The position numbers and the translations under genes were made by a program. Under the pieces are notes generated by a model. It was not told the origin of the DNA. It was given only the letters and a program-made list of their open reading frames with translations, and searched no databases. Below are positions 41,704 through 50,545 of a stretch of DNA of 56,619 nucleotides, piece after piece (positions within the stretch are counted from its first letter, which is position 1; every line of letters starts with the position of its first letter). This stretch comes from Marilutibacter maris (GTDB taxonomy: Bacteria > Pseudomonadota > Gammaproteobacteria > Xanthomonadales > Xanthomonadaceae). The DNA lies in the NCBI RefSeq assembly GCF_006546735.2, contig NZ_VICD02000049.1, positions 1 to 56,619 of the forward strand. Direction: 5' to 3'.

Positions 41704-42405
41704 ATGAGTCAGGGGATTCGCACTTCGATCTGTTGGACCTTGGGCATCGCCGCGCTGGCCTGGTCGACCGCGGCCCTGGCCGACTACCGGGTGACCTGCG
41801 AGAGCCGCGACAACCGCTATCAGCGATGTCCGTTGAACCAGCCCGGCTACGTGACCATGCACCGTCAGCTCTCCAATGCGCGCTGCCGCAAGGGACGCGA
41901 CTGGGACTACGACCGTCGCGAGGTCTGGGTGGACGATGGCTGTCGTGCCGAGTTCAACGTGGCGACCTACGGCCACGAGCATCGTCGCGGCTCATCGCAC
42001 GGCGGCTCCTCCCGTCACGACGACCACAAGGACGCCAAGGTCGCCGCCGGCGTGCTGGTCGGTGCGGCGGTGTTGGGCGCGCTGATCCACAACGCCAACA
42101 AGCATGACGCCAAGTACGACGACGAGGGCTACCAGGGCGCGCGCCACAACTCCTACGTACCTGCCTGGATGGTCGGCACCTTCACCGGCTACAACCCGAT
42201 CCACAACGCCAGCATCCGCATGACGATCAGCCGCGACGGCGAGATGACCGCAGTGGCCGATGGACAGACCCTGCGCGGCTGGGTCAACGGCGGCGAGCTG
42301 CATGTTGGCAGCGAGGTGTTCACCATCAGCCAGAGCCGCGACGGCTTCGTGACCTCGCAGGTCGGCGATCGGCACAACCAGGTGCACTACCACCGCACCC
42401 GTTGA
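41704..42405 (+). CDS. DUF3011-domain exported protein
   Basis: A 233-residue exported protein. The signal peptide ends near ALADYRV (about residues 8-27). The DUF3011 domain is at 28-85: YRVTCESRDNRYQRCPLNQP, LSNARCRKGRDWDYDRREVW and DGCRAEF, with four cysteines probably forming disulfides. A His/Ser/Asp-rich linker (about 90-110) precedes a hydrophobic glycine-zipper-like helix (VAAGVLVGAAVLGALIHNA). The C-terminal 75 residues form a second beta-rich unit (MVGTFTGYNPIHNASIRMTI). GGAGGCGAG lies upstream of the ATG at 41704. DUF3011 proteins are common in Xanthomonadaceae and are presumed envelope proteins; function unknown. Confidence 0.85.
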   Translation: MSQGIRTSICWTLGIAALAWSTAALADYRVTCESRDNRYQRCPLNQPGYVTMHRQLSNARCRKGRDWDYDRREVWVDDGCRAEFNVATYGHEHRRGSSHGGSSRHDDHKDAKVAAGVLVGAAVLGALIHNANKHDAKYDDEGYQGARHNSYVPAWMVGTFTGYNPIHNASIRMTISRDGEMTAVADGQTLRGWVNGGELHVGSEVFTISQSRDGFVTSQVGDRHNQVHYHRTR

Positions 42406-42489
42406 CGACGCAGCGGCGACCGCGTCTTTTCGGCGCGCTAACGCGGTGACGGATACCCTGCCGGTTCCGTCACCGTCCGGGGCTCTGCC

Positions 42490-43413
42490 ATGTCGAACCG
42501 AGGCCGGCCACGCGCCAGCGACTTCGATCCGGAACTGTTGCGCTTGTTCGACCAGTACGTGCACGGGGCGATCGATCGTCGCGGCTTCCTCCGCGGCGCC
42601 GCGCGGTTTGCGGTCGGCGGCGCCGGCGCGGCTGGACTGCTGGCCGCGTTGACGCCCGATTTCGCCGCCGCCCGCCAGGTCGATCCCGACGATCCGCGCC
42701 TGCGGACCGGCTACCGCGAGTATGCCTCGCCGAACGGATACGGCCGCGCCCGCGGCTACCTGGCACGACCGGCGAAGGCCGGGGGCGCGCTGCCGACGGT
42801 GCTGGTGGTTCACGAGAACCGCGGCCTGAACCCGCATATCGAGGATGTGACCCGGCGTCTTGCGCTGGAGGACTTCATCGCCTTCGCCCCCGACGCGCTG
42901 TTCCCGCTGGGCGGCTATCCCGGCGACGAGGACGCCGCGCGCGCCCTGTTTCCGCAACTCGACCAGGCCCGGACGCGCGAGGATTTCCTCGCCGCGGCGG
43001 CGTGGCTGCAGGCGATCGAAGGCGGCAACGGGCGCCTGGGCGTGGTCGGGTTCTGCTATGGCGGCTCGATGGCCAACCATCTGGCCACCCGCCTGCCCGG
43101 CCTCGCCGCGGCGGCGCCGTTCTATGGCAGCGCCCCGCCGCTGGAGGAGGTGCCGCGGATCAGGGCCGAGCTGCTGGTGGTGCTGGCCGCCGACGACCCG
43201 CGGGTCAACCGCGGCTGGCCCGACTACGAGGCGGCGCTGAAGTCGGCCGGGGTGCGCCATGAACTGTTCCAGCCCGAGGGCACATTGCACGGCTTCAACA
43301 ACGACACCACGCCGCGCCATCACGAAGTCGCCGCGGCGCAGGCGTGGACGAAGCTGTTGGCGCTGTTCGAGCGCCGCCTGCGCGATCCGGCCCCGACGGC
43401 GTCGCCCGCCTGA
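42490..43413 (+). CDS. Dienelactone hydrolase-family protein with Tat-like signal
   Basis: A 307-residue alpha/beta hydrolase. The N terminus has DRRGFLRGAARFAVGGAG at about residues 29-46, a Tat signal with twin arginines followed by a hydrophobic region ending near TPDFAAAR. The catalytic residues of dienelactone hydrolases are visible: nucleophile Cys189 in VVGFCYGGSMAN, Asp235 or Asp236 in VLAADDPRVN and His267 in GTLHGFNNDT; HENRG at 108-112 is the family oxyanion signature (Glu109). This YghX-like subgroup is often exported and its physiological substrate is not known. The ATG at 42490 is 84 nt after the previous gene. A small inverted repeat (GGTGACGG 42445-42452, CCGTCACC 42467-42474) lies in its leader. 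Confidence 0.88.
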   Translation: MSNRGRPRASDFDPELLRLFDQYVHGAIDRRGFLRGAARFAVGGAGAAGLLAALTPDFAAARQVDPDDPRLRTGYREYASPNGYGRARGYLARPAKAGGALPTVLVVHENRGLNPHIEDVTRRLALEDFIAFAPDALFPLGGYPGDEDAARALFPQLDQARTREDFLAAAAWLQAIEGGNGRLGVVGFCYGGSMANHLATRLPGLAAAAPFYGSAPPLEEVPRIRAELLVVLAADDPRVNRGWPDYEAALKSAGVRHELFQPEGTLHGFNNDTTPRHHEVAAAQAWTKLLALFERRLRDPAPTASPA

Positions 43414-43446
43414 GGGAAGCCGCGGCGGCCGCTCCGTCGCCTGGTT

Positions 43447-43510
43447 GGCGGGCTCTCGGCGGGCTCTCGGCGGGCTCTCGGCGGGCTCTCGGCGGGCTCT
43501 CGGCGGGCTC
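43447..43510. repeat. 11-bp tandem repeat between convergent genes
   Basis: Five exact copies of GGCGGGCTCTC plus a partial sixth, from 43447 to 43510. The array begins 33 nt after the dienelactone hydrolase stop, and its last two bases are the first two bases of the oxidoreductase stop triplet (TCA at 43509-43511 on this strand). Exact identity of copies implies recent expansion. Confidence 0.95.
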
Positions 43511-44591
43511 AGGAGGAAAAGGCGGCGATCTCGGACTCGGTCAGCGCCGGCGCGACCGCATGGCCGCTTTCGGCAGATACGATCGCCGCTTCCATCACCG
43601 CCATCACCGCGATCGCCTGGGCCGGCGGCACCGGATTCGCGCCGCGGCTGCGCACCGCGCGGGCGACGGCGGCGTAGAAGCAGGACTGGTCGCCGGCCGG
43701 CGCCGGGACCGGTCGCGGCGCGGACACGCCGTCGTACACCAGCAGCGGGTCCGGGTCGTGTCCCCAGTCGGGGTCGCCGGGGCGTGTTCCGGCCAGCAAC
43801 TGGGCTTCCTGCGGGTCGGCGGCCGGCTTCGACGCGCTGCCGCCGCTGCCGTGCAGCAGGAAACGGGCATAGCCGCCGGCGGCGAGCATGCCGGCGTGCA
43901 GCACGCTGCGACGCGCGCCGTGTTCCAGTACCACGTGGGCCCAGTCCGGGGTGCTGGCGCCCTCGCGCTGCAGTGCGAACGAGGCCATCACCCGGTCGGG
44001 CAGGCCGAACAATTGCAGCGCCTGATCGACCAGGTGCGGGCCCAGGTCCCACCACAGCCCGCTGCCGGGACCGGCCTGTTCGCGCCAGCGCAGCCGCACA
44101 TGCGGACGGAAGCGTTCCAGCCGCGATTCGAGATGCATGGGTTCGCCGACCATGCCCTTATCGATGGCGTTGCGGATCGCGAGAAAGTCGCTGTCCCAGC
44201 GCCGGTTCTGGAACACCGAGAGCACCCTGCCGCGCGCCTCGGCCAGCGAGGCCAGCTCGCGCGCGTCGTCGAGCGAAAGGGTGAAGGGCTTGTCCACCAC
44301 CACGTGGCGGCCGGCCGACAGCGCCGCTTGCGCCAGCGGCACGTGGCTGTCGTTGGGCGAGGCGATCACCACCAGTTCGATCCCCGGCGCGGTGATCGCG
44401 CGCAGCGGGTCGGCGATCACCTCGACCTGCGGCAGCTCGGCATTGACCTTGGACGCATCGCCGGAGGCGACCACGCTCAGTGCCAGCTCCGGCACCGCCC
44501 GGATCAGCGGCGTGTGGAAGGTCCGGCCGGCGAATCCGTATCCGACCAGGGCGACCTTGACCGGTTCGGCTGAAGCTGGGGCGACGGGCAT
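43509..44591 (-). CDS. Gfo/Idh/MocA-family oxidoreductase
   Basis: A 360-residue NAD(P)-dependent dehydrogenase. The Rossmann motif is VKVALVGYGFAGRTFHTPLI at about residues 12-31, followed by IELVVIASPNDSHVPLAQAA and the family signature GRHVVVDKPFTLSLDDAREL, which contains the conserved EKP-type lysine (here DKP). The C-terminal domain has GSGLWWDLGPHLVDQALQLF, with a likely catalytic His. It is most like the YdgJ/IolW-type subgroup; the sugar or cyclitol substrate is unknown. The start is the ATG read from 44591, chosen over an upstream ATG that adds 27 residues. Its stop codon coincides with the end of an 11-bp tandem repeat. It is divergent from the gene at 44798. Confidence 0.88.
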   Translation of the reverse strand: MPVAPASAEPVKVALVGYGFAGRTFHTPLIRAVPELALSVVASGDASKVNAELPQVEVIADPLRAITAPGIELVVIASPNDSHVPLAQAALSAGRHVVVDKPFTLSLDDARELASLAEARGRVLSVFQNRRWDSDFLAIRNAIDKGMVGEPMHLESRLERFRPHVRLRWREQAGPGSGLWWDLGPHLVDQALQLFGLPDRVMASFALQREGASTPDWAHVVLEHGARRSVLHAGMLAAGGYARFLLHGSGGSASKPAADPQEAQLLAGTRPGDPDWGHDPDPLLVYDGVSAPRPVPAPAGDQSCFYAAVARAVRSRGANPVPPAQAIAVMAVMEAAIVSAESGHAVAPALTESEIAAFSS

Positions 44592-44797
44592 GGGCAGCGA
44601 CTCCGCGGGGCAAAACACACAGATTGACACGGTGCGTGACAACGGCACGTGCAGGCGGCCGGGTCGGGGCACATGCCGGCGACGCGCCCGGCTTGGCCGG
44701 CGAATTGCGTTCTAGTCAGGAGCCAGGCCGCGACAGGCCGATGCCGCGACGCCCGCGCCCGGCCGGTGTCCTTCCCGAACGTATCGGAGTCCGCACG

Positions 44798-45241
44798 ATG
44801 TCAAAGAGTTCCGAACCCCGAATCCTGGCCGAAGCCCGCCTGGGGTCGCTGGACCGGAACATGGATGCGATGGAGGCGGAGATGAGGCGGCTGATCCGTG
44901 CCCAGGGCGAGGGGCCGACCCACGCCCGCTGGCGCGGTGCGGCGTCCGAGCGCTTCTGCCGGCAGGTGCTGGATGCGCTGGACTGCTTCCCCGAGGTCCT
45001 GCCCGAACCGCTGGACGCCGCCGACGTGCGCAAGATCATCGAGGCCGAGCTGCAGTCGATCGAGCGCCTGCGCCTGCGTCGCGACCGTCTGCACCGGCTG
45101 GCCGAGCATGCCGACGAGGTGCTGGCGGCGGCCGGCGGCAACGTGATGGAAACCACGATGGAGGCCTACATGCTGCTGGCCCGCGCCAATCGTGCGCGCG
45201 GCATCACCGTGTTGTCGGGCTGGGACGACCTGCTGCCCTGA
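44798..45241 (+). CDS. Small helical protein of unknown function
   Basis: A 147-residue soluble, almost entirely helical protein with no signal peptide or membrane helix. Notable stretches are ASERFCRQVLDALDCFPEVL, AADVRKIIEAELQSIERLRL and VMETTMEAYMLLARANRARG. I recognise no family. The ATG at 44798 is preceded by CGGAG at 7-9 nt, and codon use matches the neighbours, so it is very probably a real gene. It is divergent from the oxidoreductase and convergent with the cyclase-homology gene (30 nt between stops). Confidence 0.65.
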   Translation: MSKSSEPRILAEARLGSLDRNMDAMEAEMRRLIRAQGEGPTHARWRGAASERFCRQVLDALDCFPEVLPEPLDAADVRKIIEAELQSIERLRLRRDRLHRLAEHADEVLAAAGGNVMETTMEAYMLLARANRARGITVLSGWDDLLP

Positions 45242-45271
45242 ACCGTCTCCGCCGGACCGCCACGGCCGCGT

Positions 45272-46168
45272 TCAGCGGCGTCGACGGATCGCGCGGAACG
45301 TGGTGCCCAGCCGGGCGGCGGCGTAGGCGGGGTGGCTGTCGCGCAACGAGGGCTCGCGGTCGTCGGAGGGGGCCGGATCGCCCAGCCGCTTCTGTTTGCG
45401 TTCGGACATCTCGATCAGCGCCAGGGTGTTGCGGTAGTGGACGCGGGCCCGGCCCCTGTCCGGGCACAGGGTGCGGATGCGATCGCGCAGATCGGAGCCG
45501 CGGGTGCGCCGCCAGTGGCGGGGCCAGTCCAGCACCTTGCCGCCGAAATCGCGCGCAAGCCCCGGTTTGAGGTGGCGGTCGAAGTCCAGCACGAAACGCT
45601 CGGGGATCGTCTGGTCCATGAACGAGTCGCACAGGCTGGCGCCGATCAGGGTCTGCTCCCGCTCCAGTGTCGCCGCCTGGATCAGCGGCGGCCCCAGGAA
45701 CAGGCTGCGGGTGGTGTCGAGCAGGGCCGGCCCCATCGCCAGCGCGCCGCGCAACGGCAGGCCCACCTCGATACTGCGGCAGACCAGTTCGTTGCAGACG
45801 CTGAGCAGGTTGTCGCAGGGGACGGTGGTGTGCTGCCAGCCCGACTCGGGGTCGCGCGCCAGCCCGGCGCGCGCGGCCGGATCGAGGTCGCGCGACTCCG
45901 GCCACCAGCGCGCCGTCCACACCACCACGGAGTCGCTGGCGTAGGCGCCGTCGATGCGGTTGAGGATGAAGATGTCGCCATCCTCGGTCCAGTACGCCGA
46001 CTCGCGGAAACTCAATTGTCCGAACAGGCTGGCGGAGTTGGCGTTGAAGCGGTCGACCGCTTCGATCAGCCTGCGGTAGCGGTGTTCGATCGCGTCCAGC
46101 CCGAGGCGCTCGGACGCCTGCTTGAAGCCGAGAATGTCGAAGAACGCGACGGTGTATTCAGGATGCAC
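45272..46168 (-). CDS. Class III nucleotidyl-cyclase homology domain protein, probably degenerate
   Basis: A 298-residue soluble protein starting with GTG read from 46168. The N terminus YTVAFFDILGFKQASERLG fits the first strand of class III cyclase homology domains, with metal Asp11. WTEDGDIFILN supplies the second Asp (65). VGLPLRGALAMGPALLD resembles the RIGIHTGP strand, and LGPPLIQAATLEREQTL aligns with GxxVNxAARLE but lacks the transition-state Asn and Arg. Catalysis is therefore doubtful; it may bind nucleotides or a partner. The C-terminal 120 residues (from DQTIPERFVLDFDRH) are unassigned. Upstream start choice is limited because no ATG precedes the domain in frame. Neighbours give no clue. 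Confidence 0.6.
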   Translation of the reverse strand: MHPEYTVAFFDILGFKQASERLGLDAIEHRYRRLIEAVDRFNANSASLFGQLSFRESAYWTEDGDIFILNRIDGAYASDSVVVWTARWWPESRDLDPAARAGLARDPESGWQHTTVPCDNLLSVCNELVCRSIEVGLPLRGALAMGPALLDTTRSLFLGPPLIQAATLEREQTLIGASLCDSFMDQTIPERFVLDFDRHLKPGLARDFGGKVLDWPRHWRRTRGSDLRDRIRTLCPDRGRARVHYRNTLALIEMSERKQKRLGDPAPSDDREPSLRDSHPAYAAARLGTTFRAIRRRR

Positions 46169-46266
46169 CTGGCTGCCCGCTGTCGATCGCTGCCGCCCGA
46201 CCGGAGCTTCCTTGATACCCCAGGCGTCTAGAGCAGGGCCTCGAATCGGCGCGGGCGCGGCGGGGT

Positions 46267-46812
46267 TCAGCGCTCGCCGGGAGCGCCCAGCTGTCGCGAC
46301 AGATCCAGCGTGCCGCTGTCGCCGAAGCGGCGGGTGCCGAACAGACCGCCCTCCAGCTTGCCTTCGACGCGGTAGCGCCAGTCCGGCCGACCCTCGCCGA
46401 GGAGTGCGATCTGGCGGGCCATGTCCAGCGCCGATACCGTGACCGGAATGGTCACCACGCTCTCGCCGTAGCGGGGCACGGTGCCGGCCACGTCGCTGAC
46501 CCCGCTGGCCAGGCGGTGCCCGTTGAGCTCCAGCTGCAGGGCCGCGCCCCGGTAGTCGATCGCGCTGTCGTTGGGGTTCTGGATGCGCAGTTTCACCGCC
46601 AGGCGCAGCTCCATGCCTTCGCCGGGCAGGGCCTCGACGCCGGCGACGTCGATGTCCAGCGGGTCGCGGTGGGGCAGGCTGGCGCAGCCGGCCATCAGTG
46701 CCAGCGCCATCGCGATCACCGCCATCGCCGCCCGGGCGATCGCGGACCGGTGCCGGGATCGGCGAGGGCGCCGGCAAGCGTGGACGATGGCTTCGGTTTC
46801 GCGCATGCGCAT
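46267..46812 (-). CDS. LEA type 2-family lipoprotein
   Basis: A 181-residue protein with a basic N terminus and a lipoprotein signal (ARAAMAVIAMALALMAGC, lipobox Cys about residue 43). The mature domain matches water-stress/hypersensitive-response (LEA-2) beta-sandwiches: VAGVEALPGEGMELRLAVKL, IQNPNDSAIDYRGAALQLEL and VPRYGESVVTIPVTVSALDM. LEA-2 domains occur in bacterial lipoproteins with presumed envelope stress roles. GGAGG 6 nt upstream supports the ATG at 46812. It is divergent from the DUF4136 lipoprotein across 169 nt. Confidence 0.82.
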   Translation of the reverse strand: MRMRETEAIVHACRRPRRSRHRSAIARAAMAVIAMALALMAGCASLPHRDPLDIDVAGVEALPGEGMELRLAVKLRIQNPNDSAIDYRGAALQLELNGHRLASGVSDVAGTVPRYGESVVTIPVTVSALDMARQIALLGEGRPDWRYRVEGKLEGGLFGTRRFGDSGTLDLSRQLGAPGER

Positions 46813-46981
46813 CTGCTGCCTCCGCTGTGGCCGCTCGGGCCGTTGTGTGCAGTCTGCCACGCGGTGGCGATACGCGTGCCGCGATTCGCGGGATCGGACA
46901 GACCCGGTGATTCCATGTCGACGCCGGCGGGTGTAGCGTTCGAACCACCGGTCGAACGGACCGCCCACGTCGAGGCCCGTC

Positions 46982-47575
46982 ATGCGAATGTCCCACCGAA
47001 TCGTCCGCTTCACTCTGGCCTGCGTCGCGATCGCGTTGCTGGCATCCTGCGCCACCGGACCGCGGGTGCGCACCGAGCTCGATCCCGAGGCGGACTTCGC
47101 GCGCTACCGCAGCTATGCCTTCTACCAGCCGCTGGCGATGGAGGAGTCCGGCTACACCACCTATCTGACCGAGCGGATCAGGGCCTCGGTCCGCCGCGAG
47201 ATGGACGCGCGCGGCTACGTGTTCGACGAGCAGTCGCCGGACCTGAGGGTGAACTTCCAGGCGGTCGTGCAGGAGAAGACCGATGTCTACAGCATCCCGC
47301 GCACCGACATGCAGTATTTCTACAGCTACCGCCATCGCCACTACGTCGCGGTGCCGGTCTGGTACGACCAGGCCCAGGTCAGCCAGTACACCGAGGGCAC
47401 GCTGACGATCGACCTGGTCGATGCCCGCCGCAACCGGCTGGTGTGGACCGGCGATGCGATCGGACGGGTGGTCCAGCGCAGCCCGCAGGAGCGTTCGGCC
47501 GCGGCCGACCAGGCGGTCACCGCGATCTTCGCGCAGTTCCCGTTCGCGTCCGGGACGAGTCCGGGCGCGCCGTAA
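46982..47575 (+). CDS. DUF4136-domain lipoprotein
   Basis: A 197-residue lipoprotein; FTLACVAIALLASC places the lipobox Cys at residue 23. The DUF4136 domain follows: ARYRSYAFYQPLAMEESG, TERIRASVRREMDARGYVFD, PDLRVNFQAVVQEKTDVYSI, then a Tyr-rich stretch (YFYSYRHRHYVAVPVWYDQ) and EGTLTIDLVDARRNRLVWTG, ending with a helix (AADQAVTAIFAQFPF). Proteins of this family are outer-membrane lipoproteins without known activity. ATG at 46982 is followed by a second ATG at 46988. It is convergent with the membrane gene ending at 47661. Confidence 0.87.
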   Translation: MRMSHRIVRFTLACVAIALLASCATGPRVRTELDPEADFARYRSYAFYQPLAMEESGYTTYLTERIRASVRREMDARGYVFDEQSPDLRVNFQAVVQEKTDVYSIPRTDMQYFYSYRHRHYVAVPVWYDQAQVSQYTEGTLTIDLVDARRNRLVWTGDAIGRVVQRSPQERSAAADQAVTAIFAQFPFASGTSPGAP

Positions 47576-47660
47576 CCGTCACCCGGACCGGGCCACACGC
47601 TGCCCGGCCGCCGGCTGCATGGGCGCCCGATTCGGCGCCGGTTGGGGCCGGGCCTGATTC

Positions 47661-48326
47661 CTAGCGGGCCCGGTCCTGGTCGGGGCTGGCGCTGCCGCTG
47701 CCGGCGTGGCGCAGACGGGTGCCGCGCGCCTTGGTCACCGCCAGCACGCCGAAATAGAACACGCCGAACGCGATCACCGTCTGCGGCTTGCTCACCCACA
47801 GGCCGCCGCCGGGCAGGGCGGCCTCGGCGACGATCGACGGGGTCATGCCCAGCCGCGGTATCGGCAGGAACACGGTGGCGAAGGCGCCGGCAAGATAGGC
47901 CATCACCCCGACCGCCCATTCCGAGTGCATCTGCTGGCGGCGTTGCTCCGGCGGCAATGGCTGGAATGCCAGCCAGGCCTTGCCCAGCACCAGCCAGCCG
48001 AATGCCAGCAACGGCCACCAGGCCCGGAACTGCCACGCCCATGCGGCGATGAACAGCAGGTACATGGCGGCGAAACCGCCGACCGCGGCGAGTTTCTTGC
48101 GGCGACTGGAGGTGGCGTTCAGCGCGATCGAGCCGATCATCGCCGACGCGTGCAGCAGCACGAACTCGACCATCATCATCAACATGCCGGTGCGGATCGC
48201 GCCGGCCCCCGGCAGTTGCGGCGCGATCCACACCAGGGCGAAGAACCCGGCGGTGAGCGCGTCGGGCAGGGCGCCGATCCAGCGCCCGAGGCGGGCGGTC
48301 GGCGGGACGGTATTGGTTGACGGCAA
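47661..48326 (-). CDS. Multi-pass membrane protein of unknown function
   Basis: A 221-residue protein with about six hydrophobic helices ([109 protein letters not shown]). No named family is recognised. Start: a TTG read from 48326 has GGGGAGG 6 nt upstream; the GTG read from 48347 would add 7 residues and lies before that ribosome binding site, so TTG is preferred. It is divergent from sstT (135 nt between starts). Confidence 0.7.
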   Translation of the reverse strand: MPSTNTVPPTARLGRWIGALPDALTAGFFALVWIAPQLPGAGAIRTGMLMMMVEFVLLHASAMIGSIALNATSSRRKKLAAVGGFAAMYLLFIAAWAWQFRAWWPLLAFGWLVLGKAWLAFQPLPPEQRRQQMHSEWAVGVMAYLAGAFATVFLPIPRLGMTPSIVAEAALPGGGLWVSKPQTVIAFGVFYFGVLAVTKARGTRLRHAGSGSASPDQDRAR

Positions 48327-48461
48327 CGTGAGCCTCCCCGGTCGCACGATACCCGCGATCCTAGCGTCCCCGGCCGCCGGATGTCCGATCGCGGGGGACC
48401 GGACTTGCCGGACCGCCGCGTTCGGGCGAGGATGCGGCGCAACCCGACCACAGGCGCGCGC

Positions 48462-49709
48462 ATGACCGCACCCGACAAGCTCTCACCCCAGCGCATCGCT
48501 CCGGACAATCCGGTGCTGCGCTTCCTGTTCGGAACCAGCCTGGTCGTACAGATCCTGGTCGGACTTCTCGTCGGCATCGCCCTGGCATGGTGGTGGCCGA
48601 CGGCCGCGAAGTCGGTCGGCCTGCTCGGGACGGTGTTCGTCTCGGCGCTGAAGGCGGTCGCACCGGTGCTGGTCCTGGTGCTGGTCACCGCGGCGATCGC
48701 CAACCACCAGAAAGGCAAGTCGACCCACATCCGTCCGATCCTCGGCCTGTACCTGGCCGGTACCCTGATCGCGGCGCTGGTTGCGGTGAGCGCCAGTTTC
48801 CTGTTTCCGTCATCGCTGAAGCTGGTCGAGTCCGGCGTCGAGATGGCGCCGCCTTCGGGCATCGTCGAGGTGCTGCGCACGCTGCTGCTGAAGATCGTCG
48901 ACAACCCGGTCAACGCGCTGCGCGACGGCAACTTCGTCGGCATCCTGGCGTGGGCGGTGGGGCTGGGCATCGCCCTGCGCCACGCCGGCGACGGCACCCG
49001 GGCGATGGTCACCGACCTGGCCGGCGCGGTGACCTTCATCGTGCGGCTGGTGATCCGCTTCGCGCCGCTGGGCATCCTGGGACTGGTCGCGGCGACCCTG
49101 GCCGAGTCCGGCTTCGGCGCCTTGTTGGACTACCTGCGCCTGCTGGCGGTGCTGGTCGGCAGCATGCTGTTCGTCGCGCTGGTGGCGAATCCGCTGATCG
49201 TGCTGGCGATGACCCGGCGCAATCCCTACCCGCTGGTGCTGACCTGCCTGCGCGACAGCGGCATCACCGCGTTCTTCACCCGCAGCTCGGCGGCCAACAT
49301 CCCGGTCAATCTCGACCTGTGCCGGCGCCTGGAGTTGCCCGAGGACACCTATTCGGTATCGATCCCGCTCGGCGCGACGATCAACATGGCCGGCGCGGCG
49401 ATCACGATCACGGTGCTGGCGCTGGCCGCCGTGCATACCCTGAATATCGAGGTCGATCTGGCGACCGCACTGCTGCTGAGCGTGGTCGCGGCGGTGGCGG
49501 CCTGCGGCGCTTCCGGCGTGGCCGGCGGCTCGCTGTTGCTGGTGCCGCTGGCCTGCGGCATGTTCGGCATTTCCAACGATGTGGCGATGCAGGTGGTCGC
49601 GATCGGCTTCATCATCGGCGTGGTGCAGGACTCCTGCGAGACCGCGCTCAATTCCTCGACCGATGTGCTGTTCACCGCGGCCGCGTGCCGCTCGGTGCGC
49701 GCGGACTGA
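48462..49709 (+). CDS. sstT: Serine/threonine:Na+ symporter SstT
   Basis: A 415-residue inner-membrane transporter of the dicarboxylate/amino acid:cation symporter family. The size equals that of E. coli SstT (414). Signatures: [20 protein letters not shown] near the N terminus, the re-entrant loop [40 protein letters not shown] and the C-terminal [20 protein letters not shown], the SstT-specific version of the D-x-x-x-T-x-x-N-type region. It imports L-serine and L-threonine with Na+. ATG 48462 begins the typical N-terminal stretch; two upstream in-frame ATGs add Arg-rich residues. Monocistronic; a hairpin follows. Confidence 0.88.
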   Translation: MTAPDKLSPQRIAPDNPVLRFLFGTSLVVQILVGLLVGIALAWWWPTAAKSVGLLGTVFVSALKAVAPVLVLVLVTAAIANHQKGKSTHIRPILGLYLAGTLIAALVAVSASFLFPSSLKLVESGVEMAPPSGIVEVLRTLLLKIVDNPVNALRDGNFVGILAWAVGLGIALRHAGDGTRAMVTDLAGAVTFIVRLVIRFAPLGILGLVAATLAESGFGALLDYLRLLAVLVGSMLFVALVANPLIVLAMTRRNPYPLVLTCLRDSGITAFFTRSSAANIPVNLDLCRRLELPEDTYSVSIPLGATINMAGAAITITVLALAAVHTLNIEVDLATALLLSVVAAVAACGASGVAGGSLLLVPLACGMFGISNDVAMQVVAIGFIIGVVQDSCETALNSSTDVLFTAAACRSVRAD

Positions 49710-49764
49710 GCGGAAGCGGTATCGCCGAACCAGGCGACAATGACGCGGGAGAGCTCCCGCCGGT

Positions 49765-49799
49765 CCCTCTCCCGGGGCGGTTTCAACGCCGGGAGAGGG
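49765..49799. terminator. Hairpin between convergent sstT and the TonB-C gene
   Basis: Perfect 11-bp stem CCCTCTCCCGG / CCGGGAGAGGG with a 13-nt loop in the 102-nt convergent gap. No T-run on either side; a bidirectional transcript end by position. Confidence 0.55.
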
Positions 49800-49811
49800 G
49801 CGTGTGCGTTC

Positions 49812-50519
49812 CTAGTTGCTGGCGAACTGGCCGATACCGGTGTCGACCCGGGCGGCGGGATCCACAGCGACGATGTCCATGCGATTGAAGTTCTTCGCGT
49901 CCGGGCCCTGCCAGGCGCAGGTGGACAGGGTCGGCGTGGTCGCCATGAAGCACACCGGCAGCACCACGGTGCTGGCGATGCCGGTGCCGTTCACGGTCTC
50001 GGGCTTGAAGCGCCAGTCGCGGGCGGCATCGCGGGCGGCGTTGGCGAGGGTGCGCGAGGCGCGTTGGCGCTCGCCGTAGAACGCAACATCGGTGACCTCG
50101 CCGCTGGCGTCGACCGCCAGTTGCAGGACCACGATGCCGCCTTCGCCACGGCGCAGCTCGCTGGTCGGGTAGGCCGGGTTGCTGAGACTGGCGACGCCCG
50201 GGCCGGTGGTGGCGGAAAGTACCTTCAGCATCCCGTCGGGACCGCGATTGCCGGCGGTGGTGATGCGCAGATAGGTGCGGGTGGCGGCCGGCTGGCCGTC
50301 GAACGTGGCAGGGGTGAACGCCCATTGCCCGATGCGTGCTTCCAGTTCCTTGCGCAGTTCCGCGGGCATGGTTTCGGTCGGCTCGATGGCGGTGACCTGG
50401 CCGCGGGCGTCGAGGTCCAGCGCGAAGGTGTGGGCGGCCGGCTGACCGGCGTCGGCCGCCTGAGCGAAGAGCGTGGCGCCGGCGGCCAGCAGGGATGCGA
50501 ACAGAATGGCGTGCTTCAT
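49812..50519 (-). CDS. Secreted protein with TonB C-terminal-like domain
   Basis: A 235-residue exported protein with a signal peptide (AILFASLLAAGATLFAQAAD, about residues 4-23) but no N-terminal TonB anchor helix or Pro-rich spacer. The C-terminal half shows the TonB/energy-transducer pattern: PAYPTSELRRGEGGIVVLQL, VDASGEVTDVAFYGERQRAS and LANAARDAARDWRFKPETVN. Such orphan TonB-C proteins lack energy-coupling anchors and probably bind periplasmic proteins. A 14-bp perfect palindrome sits in its leader immediately before the ribosome binding site. It is convergent with sstT and divergent from the HD-domain gene. Confidence 0.75.
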   Translation of the reverse strand: MKHAILFASLLAAGATLFAQAADAGQPAAHTFALDLDARGQVTAIEPTETMPAELRKELEARIGQWAFTPATFDGQPAATRTYLRITTAGNRGPDGMLKVLSATTGPGVASLSNPAYPTSELRRGEGGIVVLQLAVDASGEVTDVAFYGERQRASRTLANAARDAARDWRFKPETVNGTGIASTVVLPVCFMATTPTLSTCAWQGPDAKNFNRMDIVAVDPAARVDTGIGQFASN

Positions 50520-50531
50520 CGAAATCCTCCC

Positions 50532-50545
50532 AGGCCGCGCGGCCT
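50532..50545 (-). promoter_or_regulatory. Palindrome adjacent to the ribosome binding site of the TonB-C gene
   Basis: AGGCCGCGCGGCCT is a perfect 14-bp palindrome ending just before the GGGAGGA ribosome binding site of the minus-strand gene starting at 50519. In the mRNA it would fold and could restrict ribosome entry. Farther upstream, TGCGT T ACGCA (50554-50564) and ATTGATCAAT (50624-50633) are additional symmetrical sites in an AT-richer promoter region shared with the HD-domain gene. Confidence 0.4.

Noticed and set aside
44624-44652. A sigma70 promoter before the gene at 44798 (TTGACA at 44624-44629)
   Set aside because: No acceptable -10 element is found 16-18 bp downstream.
45272-46168. 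A Pycsar-type antiphage cyclase
   Set aside because: The transition-state residues are missing and neither neighbour is a membrane or TIR effector.
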